Assembly: GCA_028286245.1 (NCBI GenBank)
Contig: JAQBRY010000003.1
Location: 1-55,952 of the forward strand
DNA from: Candidatus Saccharimonadota bacterium
Lineage (GTDB): Bacteria > Patescibacteriota > Saccharimonadia > Saccharimonadales > UBA4665
Direction: 5' to 3'
DNA length: 55,952 nt
Below are positions 1 through 11,759 of this stretch, piece after piece. Position 1 is the stretch's first letter; each line of letters begins with the position of its first letter. Position numbers and translations under genes: made by a program. The notes under the pieces were generated by a model. That model did not search any database. It worked only from the letters and a program-made list of their open reading frames with translations, and was not told the origin of the DNA.

Positions 1-350
<350 letters not shown>

Positions 351-382
351 AAAGAATGTGACCTTGAACTTCAATCGAACAT

Positions 383-486
383 GAAGATTTTTGAAATGAC
401 TCCCAAAAATCTTCACTGACTAATTTCTAAAAAACAATTCTAATCGTATTCCCGAAGGAATACTTTGAACTTCAACTTTCGTTGAA
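383..486 (-). promoter_or_regulatory. 16S leader hairpins (processing/antitermination region)
   Basis: The 16S leader holds three hairpins. 383-393 pairs with 404-414 (11 perfect bp). 446-452 pairs with 457-463 around a loop that reads C(UUCG)G on the transcribed strand, an exceptionally stable tetraloop. 471-476 pairs with 481-486 around a 4-nt loop, resembling a boxB hairpin. Leaders of rRNA operons commonly carry RNase III processing stems and antitermination elements. Assigning these particular stems to those roles is inference. Confidence 0.55.
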
Positions 487-628
487 AACTCGATTCCTAC
501 CGAAGTAGAAAACAAGCTTGACGTTGATTTGCACTATTCAATTTTTAACGTCCCTGCGTTACCTGCTAACGCATTACAATACAGAATTCGAGAGACACTT
601 GAAGAGACCTCAAAAACGCATTCCTCTG

Positions 629-658
629 ATCATACTCCAAAACATCCCTGTAGGTCAA
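629..658 (-). promoter_or_regulatory. rRNA operon promoter
   Basis: On the minus strand TTGACC (658-653) is followed after 18 nt by TATGAT (634-629). It points at the 16S gene and would start transcription near 622, giving a leader of about 270 nt. No other good promoter was seen between 351 and 709. That stretch has no convincing gene; a hairpin at 688-703 (CCCACA/TGTGGG) could end the gene at 710. Confidence 0.65.
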
Positions 659-709
659 GGGGTAAAGCGACAATGCCTGTAGTAATTCCCACATTATTGT
701 GGGCAGTCA

Positions 710-1054
710 TTATTGGGCTTGAGCGCGTCGTCCAGAAATGCCGGCGGCAGCGCAAGCTTTCTGGGCCAGATGCGCGCTGATTGTAGCGTGCATATCACCA
801 AGATGTTCCGGCAAAGCCTGGGGCGGCTGTAAGGCAGCTAAGGCTCGGTCTTGGTCCTCAATAGTGGCAGCCAACACTTGGAGATGTGTATCAGACATAC
901 TGAACGCCTTGGGCAGATAGCCCGCCAGAGAAACCCTGCCGGCAAAAAGACCATATCCCTGTTCCCTAGCCGCCGCAACAATAAAGTCCTGCTCATGCCT
1001 ATCTTCAATAAGTACTCTTTGGCTCTTGTGCATCAAGCCCCGGCGTATAATCAT
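710..1054 (-). CDS. hypothetical protein, 114 aa
   Basis: I do not recognise the family. The protein is soluble, has no signal peptide or membrane segment, is Ala-rich toward the C-terminus and ends in a short basic stretch. It lies between the rRNA promoter and the GH71 gene on the same strand. The ATG at 1054 has no Shine-Dalgarno but sits 8 nt after a TATATT box with TTGTTA 17 nt further upstream, so transcript and coding start nearly coincide, a pattern repeated in this window. An internal ATG at 1033 is the alternative start. The promoter arrangement is the main reason for accepting it as a gene. Confidence 0.6.
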   Translation of the reverse strand: MIIRRGLMHKSQRVLIEDRHEQDFIVAAAREQGYGLFAGRVSLAGYLPKAFSMSDTHLQVLAATIEDQDRALAALQPPQALPEHLGDMHATISAHLAQKACAAAGISGRRAQAQ

Positions 1055-1062
1055 AATTTTGT

Positions 1063-1091
1063 AATATATACTAAATGTATCATTATAACAA
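1063..1091 (-). promoter_or_regulatory. promoter giving a nearly leaderless mRNA for the 710-1054 gene
   Basis: TTGTTA (1091-1086), 17-nt spacer, TATATT (1068-1063), then 8 nt to the ATG at 1054. The predicted transcript starts within one or two bases of the start codon. Confidence 0.55.
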
Positions 1092-1108
1092 GCATGAGCA
1101 TTCTACCT

Positions 1109-4100
1109 CTAGCGAGGTTTTGTATCGTTCTTATCTTGATTCGGACCAATTACCGAACCAGGTGCCAGCGGATCACCAGGGAGTCCCCGCAGATCAATGT
1201 CGTCGCCTTCGGCTGCGGCCGGTACCAGCTTTATAAAGCGCCGACGCAGGAAACCTAGGATATGGAAGTGGACGATCACCAGGCCAGCAACAGCAGTAGC
1301 AGAGAGGACCGCCCCAGTCCCGACCGCGTGGGTACGCACCCGGTTGGCAACATCACGCAGTACACCATTGTGAACGATAACCTTCTGGGTGGTAACTTCA
1401 CCGGTTTCATCATTGGTAATCGTAATAGTGTGCACGCCATTGGTAAGCGCTGCCGTATCAATAGTTATACCCGGCGTATCGGTGGATGCTCCGTTGCTAC
1501 CACTTTCATCAACGGATACTTTCACATTATCAACCCGAATGGTCACACTCGAGCCATTAGCGGCCTTGGCCGGAACCACAATCTTAGTACCACCACTCAC
1601 CTTAATAGGCGCTGGTGCCGGGTTATCAACCGAAATGACTTTGGTGGCACCCGGTGGAACAGTAACCGGTACTGGGTGAGGTGACGGAATCGTGGGTGGC
1701 GGACCATTAGTTGGGCCGTCCGGATCCACAACCGTTACTACCGTCAGTGGCTTAGTAAGCGTGTTATTGCTCTCGTCGAGCTCATTTTTGATGCGGTCAA
1801 TATCATCAACATAGGCCAGTACGCTGCGAACGCCAATGCCACTGGCCTTCCATACCGCGGAACCGCTTGGACCCGAGTTAGCCGTGAGCTTAACAGAAGC
1901 GCCGGCGGCCAGTGATGTCGTTCGCCCGTCGCTCCAAGAGACCTGTTTGCCGTCTACCGAGAAGCTCACACCCATAATGGTACCGCTCGGCGTGGCAGCG
2001 GTTCCCTGGTTTTTTACCGTGGCGCTAAAGGTTACATTTTCGCCGGCCTTAGGTGTGAATGGCGACCAGCTCAGATCAGTGAGAACCAGATCAGGCCGAT
2101 TGGTAGGCAGTGGCGTCGTTGGTGGCGGTGTAATAACTGACATGGTTGTAGTCAGCGTGTTATTTGTCTCGTCAAATTCATTTTTGATGCGGTTTATGTC
2201 GTCCACAAAGGCTAGAACGGTTTTTGTACCGGCGGTGGCTGGCCAAACCGCTGACTTACTAGGACCATTGTCGGCAGTGGCTTTTACCGAAGCACCGGCT
2301 GCTAATGGGGATGTAATATTGTCGCTCCAGCTCACTTGTTTACCGTCTACCGAGAAGCTCACACCCATTATAGTATTGGCAGGAGTGGCAGCGCTACCAA
2401 TGTTTTTGACGGTGGCACTAAAGGTCACGTTATCACCAGGCTTTGGGCTGGCGGGCGACCATGTTACATCAGACAGCACTAGATCGGGCTTAGGGGTTGG
2501 CGTGTTTACTGTCAGAACTCGAGTAAGTGTGTTGTTGTTCTCATTGGATTCATTTTTGATGCGGTTTATGTCGTCCACTACGGCAGCAATTGTTTTGGTT
2601 CCGGCGGTTGAGGCGGTCCAGAGAGCCGACTTTGTAGGGCCGGAGTTTGCCGTCACCGTTACCGATGCACCCGGTGCGATGGCTCCTGTTTGCGTATCAC
2701 TCCAAGCGACCTGCTTACCATCAACTAAGAAACTAACGCCGGCAATAATCCCGCTGGTGGTGGCAGCCGTCCCCTGGTTTTTAATAGTAGCCGTAAAGGT
2801 AACTTTGTCATTCACGAGCGGTGAGGCGGGCGACCAGTTAAGCGCAGTCACCACCAAATCCGGGCTGCCGGCAGTTGTAGTAGGAGTTGTAGGAGTGGTT
2901 GGCGTAGGAGTGGGGGTAGGAGTCGGCGTTACTGGCGTAGGAGCTGGAGCCGCTACCGTGGTACCGTCTCGAGCCGAGTTAGCATAGCGGTACATAAAGT
3001 CTTGCACTAATGGGTTTGGCGTTACCGTAGTGCCGTTTACGACCCGCTTAGTGCCATTAGCATAATTAATACTCGCCGATACGGCTCCGTTCTTAAGATC
3101 AAACAGCTGCACGCTTTGCCCGGCTGGCGCGGTATAGCTTTGGGTAACTCCACCTATTGTCACCGAGATTGATTGCGGCGCCGTCAAAAAGCTCACTACC
3201 TCCACCTTGTTACGAGCCGGCCCGCCACTGTTAAGCTTCATAAAGTAGAGCTCCGCCGCGCTCTGGACCGTCGGTTTAGTCGGCGGATAGGTACCAGCAA
3301 ATTCATCACGATTAGAAACGTAGATAACATCACGTTTTATGGCCGGATAAGCACCAAACTTAAAGCGGTGGATGTAGTAGGCGCTTAGATCAAGTAAGCT
3401 GTACCCAATATGGGTTGAGGGGGCGATCTCCGATGTTTCGGCGTAGTCGTTCCAGGTCATCAGCTCAACCCATTCAGCATTATCAATAGCACCGTTCCAG
3501 GTGTTGCGCAGATTTTCTGAGTTATTAGCTTCCCAGTAAGTGCCGTCGGCAATTCCTGCATTACCGCTACCGCCGCGCGGGCGGGTATCTTGTGCTCGCA
3601 CCGGCTGCAGGTAAATAAGCTTGTTGCCGGACTTACCGGTTCGGGCGTGTGCCCGATCGGCAAAGGACTTCATATTAGCAGCTGTATTAACTGTGGCGGA
3701 AGCATCTCCCCAACGGCCCATACCTTCGCTTATGGGGGCATAGGCATTAGCGTTAGTATCGTTAAAGGTTAAAAAGGTGGGCACAAAGTAGGTACCAATT
3801 CCTCGGACTGCCAACTGGGCAATAACTGCCTTCCAATAGTTAACCCCGGCGTCGCCACCTACGTCCTTAGATTCGGGATAAAACGGTGCCATTACAACTT
3901 TGCCGTTCACCTGATAGACAGCACTGCCGTACGGTCCAAGCACCATGTTAGCAATGTAGTCCCCGAGGGCCGTACCATTGGCGTTACCGTCCGGGAGCAC
4001 ACTGGCGTCCGGGACCAGCATAATCTTAAACCCATTGTTCAGTTGGGTTGCTCCTTTTAGGAGCGCTTGTAGGGTTTTATCATTCTGGCTGCCAGCCGTT

Positions 4101-4612
4101 TGGGTTAATAAATCAACGGCAAAGCCGTCAATACCGGCACTGGTAGCATTGCCGATTTCTAACTTAGCATCTTCCGTCTGCCAGTCGACGTTGGCCGGAT
4201 ATTGGCTGCGCTTAAGCGGTCGTTCGCGCCACATGCCGCCTACCTGAGCGTAATCCTTAGCCCCAGCAAAGTTTTCTACCAAACCGGGTGGCACAAAGTG
4301 AGCATCATAGTAATCAGCGCTGCCCATCGGACTATTGCTCTGAGAGATCGGATAGGTCTCCATATAGTGCGCAAAAACTTTTTTGCTAGCGTTTCTAAAT
4401 GTTGCCGTAGACGCCGGATCAAATGGTAACGGGTTAGCCGGCGTACCGCTATCAGCCGAAGCACCCAAATTAGTAATCTTTTTGCCATGAGTGACTTTAT
4501 TGGGCAGCCCAAAGGTCATAATCAGGCCAAAGCCCGTTATCAGGAGCAACAGCAGCGCGCTACTCATGTAAGCCTTTAGTGCCTGGGGATGAATATTACT
4601 TGGTAGTTTCAT
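1109..4612 (-). CDS. surface GH71-family glycoside hydrolase with triple CARDB stalk
   Basis: A 1167-residue protein. Residues 17-35 form an N-terminal hydrophobic segment. Residues 73-540 match GH71 (fungal endo-1,3-alpha-glucanase, mutanase): KKVFAHYMETYP at 77, AGIDGFAVD with D162, and the hallmark TWNDYAE at 386-392 with candidate catalytic E392, followed by a beta domain as in family members. A Pro/Thr linker (551-583) leads to three near-identical CARDB Ig-like repeats (584-703, 708-827, 839-961), then a Pro-rich linker and a beta domain (990-1085). The C-terminal membrane helix (1096-1117) is followed by RRRFIK and a short cytoplasmic tail. The design is a membrane-anchored enzyme or adhesin held off the cell by a stalk. 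There is no LPXTG motif. A paralogous GH71 domain is fused to a pilin at 49773-52346. No clear Shine-Dalgarno is visible. GH71 membership is strong; the substrate is inferred. Confidence 0.85.
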   Translation of the reverse strand: MKLPSNIHPQALKAYMSSALLLLLITGFGLIMTFGLPNKVTHGKKITNLGASADSGTPANPLPFDPASTATFRNASKKVFAHYMETYPISQSNSPMGSADYYDAHFVPPGLVENFAGAKDYAQVGGMWRERPLKRSQYPANVDWQTEDAKLEIGNATSAGIDGFAVDLLTQTAGSQNDKTLQALLKGATQLNNGFKIMLVPDASVLPDGNANGTALGDYIANMVLGPYGSAVYQVNGKVVMAPFYPESKDVGGDAGVNYWKAVIAQLAVRGIGTYFVPTFLTFNDTNANAYAPISEGMGRWGDASATVNTAANMKSFADRAHARTGKSGNKLIYLQPVRAQDTRPRGGSGNAGIADGTYWEANNSENLRNTWNGAIDNAEWVELMTWNDYAETSEIAPSTHIGYSLLDLSAYYIHRFKFGAYPAIKRDVIYVSNRDEFAGTYPPTKPTVQSAAELYFMKLNSGGPARNKVEVVSFLTAPQSISVTIGGVTQSYTAPAGQSVQLFDLKNGAVSASINYANGTKRVVNGTTVTPNPLVQDFMYRYANSARDGTTVAAPAPTPVTPTPTPTPTPTTPTTPTTTAGSPDLVVTALNWSPASPLVNDKVTFTATIKNQGTAATTSGIIAGVSFLVDGKQVAWSDTQTGAIAPGASVTVTANSGPTKSALWTASTAGTKTIAAVVDDINRIKNESNENNNTLTRVLTVNTPTPKPDLVLSDVTWSPASPKPGDNVTFSATVKNIGSAATPANTIMGVSFSVDGKQVSWSDNITSPLAAGASVKATADNGPSKSAVWPATAGTKTVLAFVDDINRIKNEFDETNNTLTTTMSVITPPPTTPLPTNRPDLVLTDLSWSPFTPKAGENVTFSATVKNQGTAATPSGTIMGVSFSVDGKQVSWSDGRTTSLAAGASVKLTANSGPSGSAVWKASGIGVRSVLAYVDDIDRIKNELDESNNTLTKPLTVVTVVDPDGPTNGPPPTIPSPHPVPVTVPPGATKVISVDNPAPAPIKVSGGTKIVVPAKAANGSSVTIRVDNVKVSVDESGSNGASTDTPGITIDTAALTNGVHTITITNDETGEVTTQKVIVHNGVLRDVANRVRTHAVGTGAVLSATAVAGLVIVHFHILGFLRRRFIKLVPAAAEGDDIDLRGLPGDPLAPGSVIGPNQDKNDTKPR

Positions 4613-4693
4613 ATTGTATGGAGTGGTTTTGGTACTTTATTATTTCGCTAGTTACTAGCTCATACTACTTATGCTATCACATTTTAAAATATT

Positions 4694-4721
4694 AAAGGAA
4701 CCGGCTAATCCCGGTTCCTTT
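4694..4721 (-). terminator. intrinsic terminator after gyrA
   Basis: An 11-bp inverted repeat (AAAGGAACCGG, 4694-4704; CCGGTTCCTTT, 4711-4721) with a 6-nt loop lies just past the gyrA stop and is flanked by A/T runs. Confidence 0.8.
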
Positions 4722-4739
4722 TTACTACCGTTATGTGAG

Positions 4740-7364
4740 TTAGCTCTCGGATGGTTCGATAACTACGTCCTCATCACCGTCAGGGCCTAAATCATCCAGC
4801 TCATCGGTTTTGTCGACAAGCGCCAATGATACCACTTGGTCACCATCATTGAGGCGCATAATTCGAACACCTTGCGTAGCTCGGCCGAGCGCCGGGATGT
4901 CCTTGAGTCCAAGTCGGATCGTCTGACCCTGCTGGCTAATAATGATGACTTCTTGGTCATCACCGGTCAGCGTCTTAACGCCCATCAACTCACCAGTCTT
5001 AGCACTAGTAACTGCCGAACGGATACCGACACCACCGCGGGCGTGCGGCGTAAACTGGGCAACCTTAGTGCGCTTACCATAGCCAAACTTACTAATTACA
5101 AAGATGCTACTGCCCTCTTCTACTACGTCCATACCAATTACCTGATCATTAGGTCGCAGACGAATACCACGTACACCACGACTGACGCGGCCCATTGGGC
5201 GGGCATCCTTTTCGTGGAAGCGAATTGCCTGGCCCTGAGAGGTCGAAATAACCACTTCGTTGTCGCCACTGGTCATACGGATCCACTTCAGCTCATCACC
5301 CTCATCAAGGTTAATGGCAATCAGACCGCTCTGGCGCACGTTCTGGTACTGGTCAAATGGCGTTTTCTTAACCACGCCACGAACGGTACACATAATTAAG
5401 TTCTTGGCATCATGTGTCTTAGAGACGTTAATGACTGCGCTAACCGTTTCTTCCTGCTGCAACTGCAAAAGGTTAACAATGGCAACACCCTTGGCATTAA
5501 GGCCAACGGCCGGCACTTCGTAGGTCTTCATCCGGAAAACGCGACCCTTGTTTGTAAAGAACAGTAAAAAGTCATGAGTGCTGGCGTTTACCACGTGTTC
5601 AATCACATCTTCTTCGCGAGTAGCCATACCGCGGCGTCCCTTGCCACCACGTCCCTGCTTCTTGTACTCATTGAGCGGGCTGCGCTTAATGTAGTTAGCA
5701 GCGGTCAGCGTAACGGCAACCTGTTCATCGGCAATCAGGTCCTCGTCGCTCATTTTTCCGAGCTCGTAAGGCATCACCTGGGTACGACGTTCGTCGCCGT
5801 ATTGCTTTTTGAGCTCAAGCAGCTCGGCCTTTACAATCTTTAAGATCTTTTTTTCGTCAGCCAGGATAGTCTCCAGCTTTTCGATGAGCTTCATGAGTTC
5901 AGCTAATTCATCTTCAATTTTCTTGCGCTCCAGGCCGGCCAGCGTGCGAAGCTGCATAGCCAGGATAGCCTTGGCTTGAATTTCGCTGAGCGTAAAGCGC
6001 TCAATCAAGTTCTTTTGAGCTTCTTCGGTAGTCTGGGAGGCACGAATCACGGCAATCACCTCGTCAATATGATCAAGGGCAATCTTGAGCCCTTCCAAAA
6101 TGTGAGCCCGTTCCTTAGCCTTACGGAGTTCAAACTCGGTGCGGCGTCTAACGACCACCTGACGGTGCTTAATGTGTTCCTGCAAAATGTCCTGCAGCCC
6201 GAGCACGCGGGGTTGGATACCGTCAATCAGCGCCATCATATTAAAGTGGAAGGTCGTCTGCAGCGGTGTCATCTTATACAGCTGGTTTAAGAGCTTCTTG
6301 GGGTAGGCATCCTTTTTGAGGTCAATTACCACACGCACATTGCCACGGGCCGTTTCATCGCGCAGGTCGGCAATACCGGAAAGTTTTTTATCACGTACCA
6401 GATCGGCAATCTTAAGCACCAGACTCTCTTTGTTAAGACCATACGGAATTTCCGTAATAATAATCTGATTGCGGCCCTTTTTGTTCTCCACAATTTCGGC
6501 GATACCACGGGTAACCACGCCACCACGTCCGGTTGCATAGGCAGTCCGAATGGAGTCTTTTCCATAAATAACACCACCAGTTGGAAAGTCAGGGCCCTGA
6601 ATGTGCTCCAAGAGGTCGTCCAGAGTGGCCTGAGGGTTATCTATGAGGGTAACCTCGGCGTCAATAAGCTCGGTTAAGTTATGTGGTGGTATATTTGTGG
6701 CCATACCGACGGCAATACCGAGTTGTCCGTTTAACAACAGGTTTGGCAATTTAGCAGGGAGAACGGTTGGCTCGGTAGTAGTACCATCGTAGTTATCACG
6801 GAAGTCAACGGTATCTTTATCGATATCAGCCAAAGTTTCATCAGCCAGTCGAGCCATTTTGGCCTCGGTATACCGCATGGCAGCCGGAGGATCTCCATCC
6901 ATGCTACCAAAGTTACCCTGCCCGTTTACCAGCATGTAGCGCATAGCCCATGGCTGTGCCATACGCACCATGGCGTCGTAAATACTGGAGTCACCATGCG
7001 GGTGATAACGACCCATCACGGCACCAACCACATTGGCACTCTTACGGTGGCGAGCGCCAGAACGCAGACCCTCTTCACTCATTGAGTAAAGGATACGTCG
7101 GTGCACAGGTTTCATACCATCCCTGACGTCAGGAAGGGCTCGATCAATGATCACACTCATGGAATAACGCAAATAGCTATCTTCCATGACGTTTTCTACG
7201 GTTCGCTGCTCAACGCTCCGTGAGTGGCCGCTGTCCATGATGTCAGCAGCATTCTCAACGCCGCGGCGGCGGTCTTCCATCGACTGTTCGCCAGCCGGCT
7301 GGTTGACTATATTCGGTTCGTTAATTGCATCGTTCAGGTCGTTTGAAGTGTCATCTGGTTCCAT
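4740..7364 (-). CDS. gyrA: DNA gyrase subunit A
   Basis: An 874-residue GyrA, the DNA-cleaving and rejoining subunit of gyrase. The catalytic tyrosine is Y165 in [10 protein letters not shown]. The quinolone-determining region reads [10 protein letters not shown], with the wild-type Ser126 and Asp130 positions. The GyrA box is QGRGGKG rather than the usual QRRGGKG, followed by the C-terminal beta-pinwheel. The first 50 residues or so are an acidic extension absent from E. coli GyrA, and the C-terminus ends in a short acidic tail. The ATG follows the gyrB stop by one base, so gyrB-gyrA is a translationally coupled operon, with a terminator downstream. Confidence 0.98.
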   Translation of the reverse strand: MEPDDTSNDLNDAINEPNIVNQPAGEQSMEDRRRGVENAADIMDSGHSRSVEQRTVENVMEDSYLRYSMSVIIDRALPDVRDGMKPVHRRILYSMSEEGLRSGARHRKSANVVGAVMGRYHPHGDSSIYDAMVRMAQPWAMRYMLVNGQGNFGSMDGDPPAAMRYTEAKMARLADETLADIDKDTVDFRDNYDGTTTEPTVLPAKLPNLLLNGQLGIAVGMATNIPPHNLTELIDAEVTLIDNPQATLDDLLEHIQGPDFPTGGVIYGKDSIRTAYATGRGGVVTRGIAEIVENKKGRNQIIITEIPYGLNKESLVLKIADLVRDKKLSGIADLRDETARGNVRVVIDLKKDAYPKKLLNQLYKMTPLQTTFHFNMMALIDGIQPRVLGLQDILQEHIKHRQVVVRRRTEFELRKAKERAHILEGLKIALDHIDEVIAVIRASQTTEEAQKNLIERFTLSEIQAKAILAMQLRTLAGLERKKIEDELAELMKLIEKLETILADEKKILKIVKAELLELKKQYGDERRTQVMPYELGKMSDEDLIADEQVAVTLTAANYIKRSPLNEYKKQGRGGKGRRGMATREEDVIEHVVNASTHDFLLFFTNKGRVFRMKTYEVPAVGLNAKGVAIVNLLQLQQEETVSAVINVSKTHDAKNLIMCTVRGVVKKTPFDQYQNVRQSGLIAINLDEGDELKWIRMTSGDNEVVISTSQGQAIRFHEKDARPMGRVSRGVRGIRLRPNDQVIGMDVVEEGSSIFVISKFGYGKRTKVAQFTPHARGGVGIRSAVTSAKTGELMGVKTLTGDDQEVIIISQQGQTIRLGLKDIPALGRATQGVRIMRLNDGDQVVSLALVDKTDELDDLGPDGDEDVVIEPSES

Positions 7365-7365
7365 A

Positions 7366-9360
<1,995 letters not shown>

Positions 9361-9418
9361 TCAAAGCTTTCGTCTATTATTAGTTTTGGAAGCTTCCCTT
9401 TAAGAATATTTCCCACTC

Positions 9419-9424
9419 ATTATA
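9419..9424 (-). promoter_or_regulatory. probable gyrB -10 box
   Basis: A perfect TATAAT lies on the minus strand upstream of gyrB, giving a leader of about 70 nt. No convincing -35 is seen at 16-18 nt; TTGTCG lies 22 nt away. Confidence 0.4.
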
Positions 9425-9602
9425 GTATAAACGATTTGCCTCCTCTCGACAATATAAGCACACCTGTTACGCTTAATCCGACATGGGTACCTGCATTTGT
9501 ATGCAATATCACCCTTGCGTGAACAATCATACTTATGCTTAAATAGCGTGGATACCTAAAAAATAAAAACAATACAAACATAAAAAAAGACAAAGCATTA
9601 CT

Positions 9603-11105
9603 ATGTTCGAAAAACTCGTCTCCGCGCTCCCCTATAACCCTAGCCTGATACACCAGCTGGGATTTTATAGTAAACGACTCCGTCAAGAGCAAGCTATTCG
9701 TCGTTTTGGTCTGATATTTATTCTTTTAGCCTTCTTTATACAGTTCTTTGCGGTTATCAGCCCGCCACAGCAGTCGGTGGCTGCCTCGCCAAACGATCTT
9801 ATTAACAATGGTATATCTTCGGCCGCGGATGCCGCCAACCACTGTCGAAACAACGCCCTCGAAGGCTACGGCGACATTATGAAAAACTACGGTATTAGCT
9901 GTGATGCCATTGCTGCCGCTCCCACGGTGACTATCAAGTCTACTGATTATAACCGTAATCTGTATTCAATGGGTCACAATCCCTACGGCAAAGCCGGTGA
10001 AACGCCCGTCAACGTCTTTGGAAAGACGCTCTACGTGCGCTACCTTTGGTCATGGGATACCCATGCTTCGTCAAGTTACAAAGCCCTCAAAGTAACCGTT
10101 GGTGCTACAACCTACTTTATTCTCTACAACTGTGGTAACCTGACCTCAATTGGGCTCCCCCAACCCGTTCCGCAGCCCGTACCATGTCCTTACAATAGCG
10201 CTATCTTTACCGGTGATGCCGCCTGCGTGCCGCCACCGCCACCAGCCTGCCCACAGGATCACTCCATCCCGGCTACCGATGCACTCTGCAAAGCCTGCCC
10301 GCAGGACACTACTATTCTCAAAAAGAATCCACTCTGTGTCCAGTGTCTCAACCCTCGCTATCCAAATGTTCTAAATTCCAGTCCCGACTGTAAAGAAGTG
10401 TGTAAGCTCGATAACTCACTCGACACAGACAACAAGCTCTGTAAAGTCTGTGAATACAAAGCCGACATTCTACAGTCCAGCCCTGACTGTAAGGCCTGTG
10501 ACAAGTCAGCCAACTCTACTGACGTCAGCTCATGTATCTATGTCCGTAAATCAGCCGCTAACCTCACCCAGGGTCTGGCTGATGCAACCACCCGCAAAGC
10601 TGCCGCCGGCGATAAGATTGACTACACCCTATACGCTGTAAACGGTTCAAAGGCAGACGTTAAGGACTATGTATTCCAAGAAAGTATTAATGACATTCTG
10701 GACTACGCAAACATCCTCGACCTCCACGGTGGCACCAAGGACAGCGACGGCCTTGTTACCTGGCCAGCTGTTACCATTAAGCCCGGCCAAACCGTTATGC
10801 AGCGTGTCAGCGTCCAAGTAATGCAGGTCATTCCGCAAACACCTCGCTCATCTTCAGACCTTGGTCACTTTGACCTCGTTATGAGCAATACTTACGGTAA
10901 CACTGTTGAGATCGGCCTGCCTGCCTCACCACCTAAGGTAGTCGAAGCAGTTGCCGGTACCGAGCTGCCGCACACCGGTCCCGGTTCAAGCATGATAGTG
11001 GCCGGTATGATTGCCGTCTTTGCCGCCTACTTCTTTGCCCGCACCCGATTACTCGCCCAAGAGACCAAGTTAGTAATGCAAGAAAACAGTAACGGAGGAT
11101 TGTAA
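9603..11105 (+). CDS. LPXTG-like, Cys-rich surface protein
   Basis: A 500-residue secreted protein. A long basic N-region precedes a hydrophobic segment at 33-52. Residues 60-190 form a globular domain, 195-311 a Pro/Cys-rich region with repeated CxxC-type pairs, and about 330-445 a beta domain resembling the DUF11 fold. The C-terminus has a sorting signal: LPHTG (455-459), hydrophobic stretch (463-479) and ARTRLL, then a longer tail than usual after the basic residues. LPXTG proteins are normally attached to the wall by sortase; no sortase gene is in the window. It is translationally coupled to the next gene by a two-base gap. The promoter is not clear. Confidence 0.8.
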   Translation: MFEKLVSALPYNPSLIHQLGFYSKRLRQEQAIRRFGLIFILLAFFIQFFAVISPPQQSVAASPNDLINNGISSAADAANHCRNNALEGYGDIMKNYGISCDAIAAAPTVTIKSTDYNRNLYSMGHNPYGKAGETPVNVFGKTLYVRYLWSWDTHASSSYKALKVTVGATTYFILYNCGNLTSIGLPQPVPQPVPCPYNSAIFTGDAACVPPPPPACPQDHSIPATDALCKACPQDTTILKKNPLCVQCLNPRYPNVLNSSPDCKEVCKLDNSLDTDNKLCKVCEYKADILQSSPDCKACDKSANSTDVSSCIYVRKSAANLTQGLADATTRKAAAGDKIDYTLYAVNGSKADVKDYVFQESINDILDYANILDLHGGTKDSDGLVTWPAVTIKPGQTVMQRVSVQVMQVIPQTPRSSSDLGHFDLVMSNTYGNTVEIGLPASPPKVVEAVAGTELPHTGPGSSMIVAGMIAVFAAYFFARTRLLAQETKLVMQENSNGGL

Positions 11106-11106
11106 T

Positions 11107-11688
11107 ATGAGTGAATTTGCACCCAACACCAACGAAAAAGAACCACAACCTATAAGCCGAGCCGAGTTAACCCTTCCTACTGCCGAACAGGCAGAGGCAC
11201 TTCGCCCCGGCGAAAAAGATCCGCTTGACGCCCTGCTCGCCAAGCAAGAGGACGTCGCCGAGGCAGCTCGCGATACTGTAGAACAGATTAGCAACGAAGA
11301 TCCGCGCGAGCGCTTCCAAGCCTTGCAGGATGCCGCTCAGCCGGTTCAGCAAGTCATCATCGATACCAAGCTTAGCTTCCGTCAAACTATGCAGAGCGTG
11401 CACCGCAGACAGTCTAAGGCCGTCGCCGCTGTTAGCTCGGCGCTACACAATCCTATTGTGAGCACCGTTAGCGATGCCGCCGGCAAAACTGTCAGCCGGC
11501 CATCCGGCCTGGCCGGTGGTGGCCTGATGGCACTGCTTGGTACCAGTGGCTACTTATACATGGCTAAGCACTATGGCTTTAGCTATAACTACTTTGTATT
11601 CCTAGCCCTCTTTGTCGCCGGATTCGGTGTCGGACTAGTTATCGAGTTGCTCACCTGGGCAGCCGTGAGCCGTCGCAAAACTGCTTAA
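11107..11688 (+). CDS. membrane protein, partner of LPXTG-like protein
   Basis: A 193-residue protein of unknown family. The first 125 residues are acidic and rich in Glu, Ala and Gln, with helical, possibly coiled-coil character. Two transmembrane segments lie near 137-155 and 160-186, followed by a short basic end. The start is two bases after the previous stop, with GGAGG upstream, so it is co-translated with the surface protein and probably works with it at the envelope. A bidirectional terminator follows. Confidence 0.8.
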   Translation: MSEFAPNTNEKEPQPISRAELTLPTAEQAEALRPGEKDPLDALLAKQEDVAEAARDTVEQISNEDPRERFQALQDAAQPVQQVIIDTKLSFRQTMQSVHRRQSKAVAAVSSALHNPIVSTVSDAAGKTVSRPSGLAGGGLMALLGTSGYLYMAKHYGFSYNYFVFLALFVAGFGVGLVIELLTWAAVSRRKTA

Positions 11689-11709
11689 AATACCTACCTA
11701 GTACAAATT

Positions 11710-11737
11710 AAAAGACCGGATCATAATCCGGTCTTTT
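11710..11737 (+). terminator. bidirectional intrinsic terminator
   Basis: The stem AAAAGACCGGAT/ATCCGGTCTTTT has a 4-nt loop and T runs on both strands, between convergent genes. Confidence 0.85.
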
Positions 11738-11759
11738 TAGTACGCCTGGCGCGGCGTGC

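Noticed and set aside
529-780. 83-codon frame next to the 16S gene
   Set aside because: It overlaps the rRNA promoter and leader and has no expression signals.
1836-2987. 383-codon plus-strand open frame
   Set aside because: It is antisense to the CARDB repeats of the GH71 gene; its repeats mirror those repeats and no ribosome binding site or promoter is seen.
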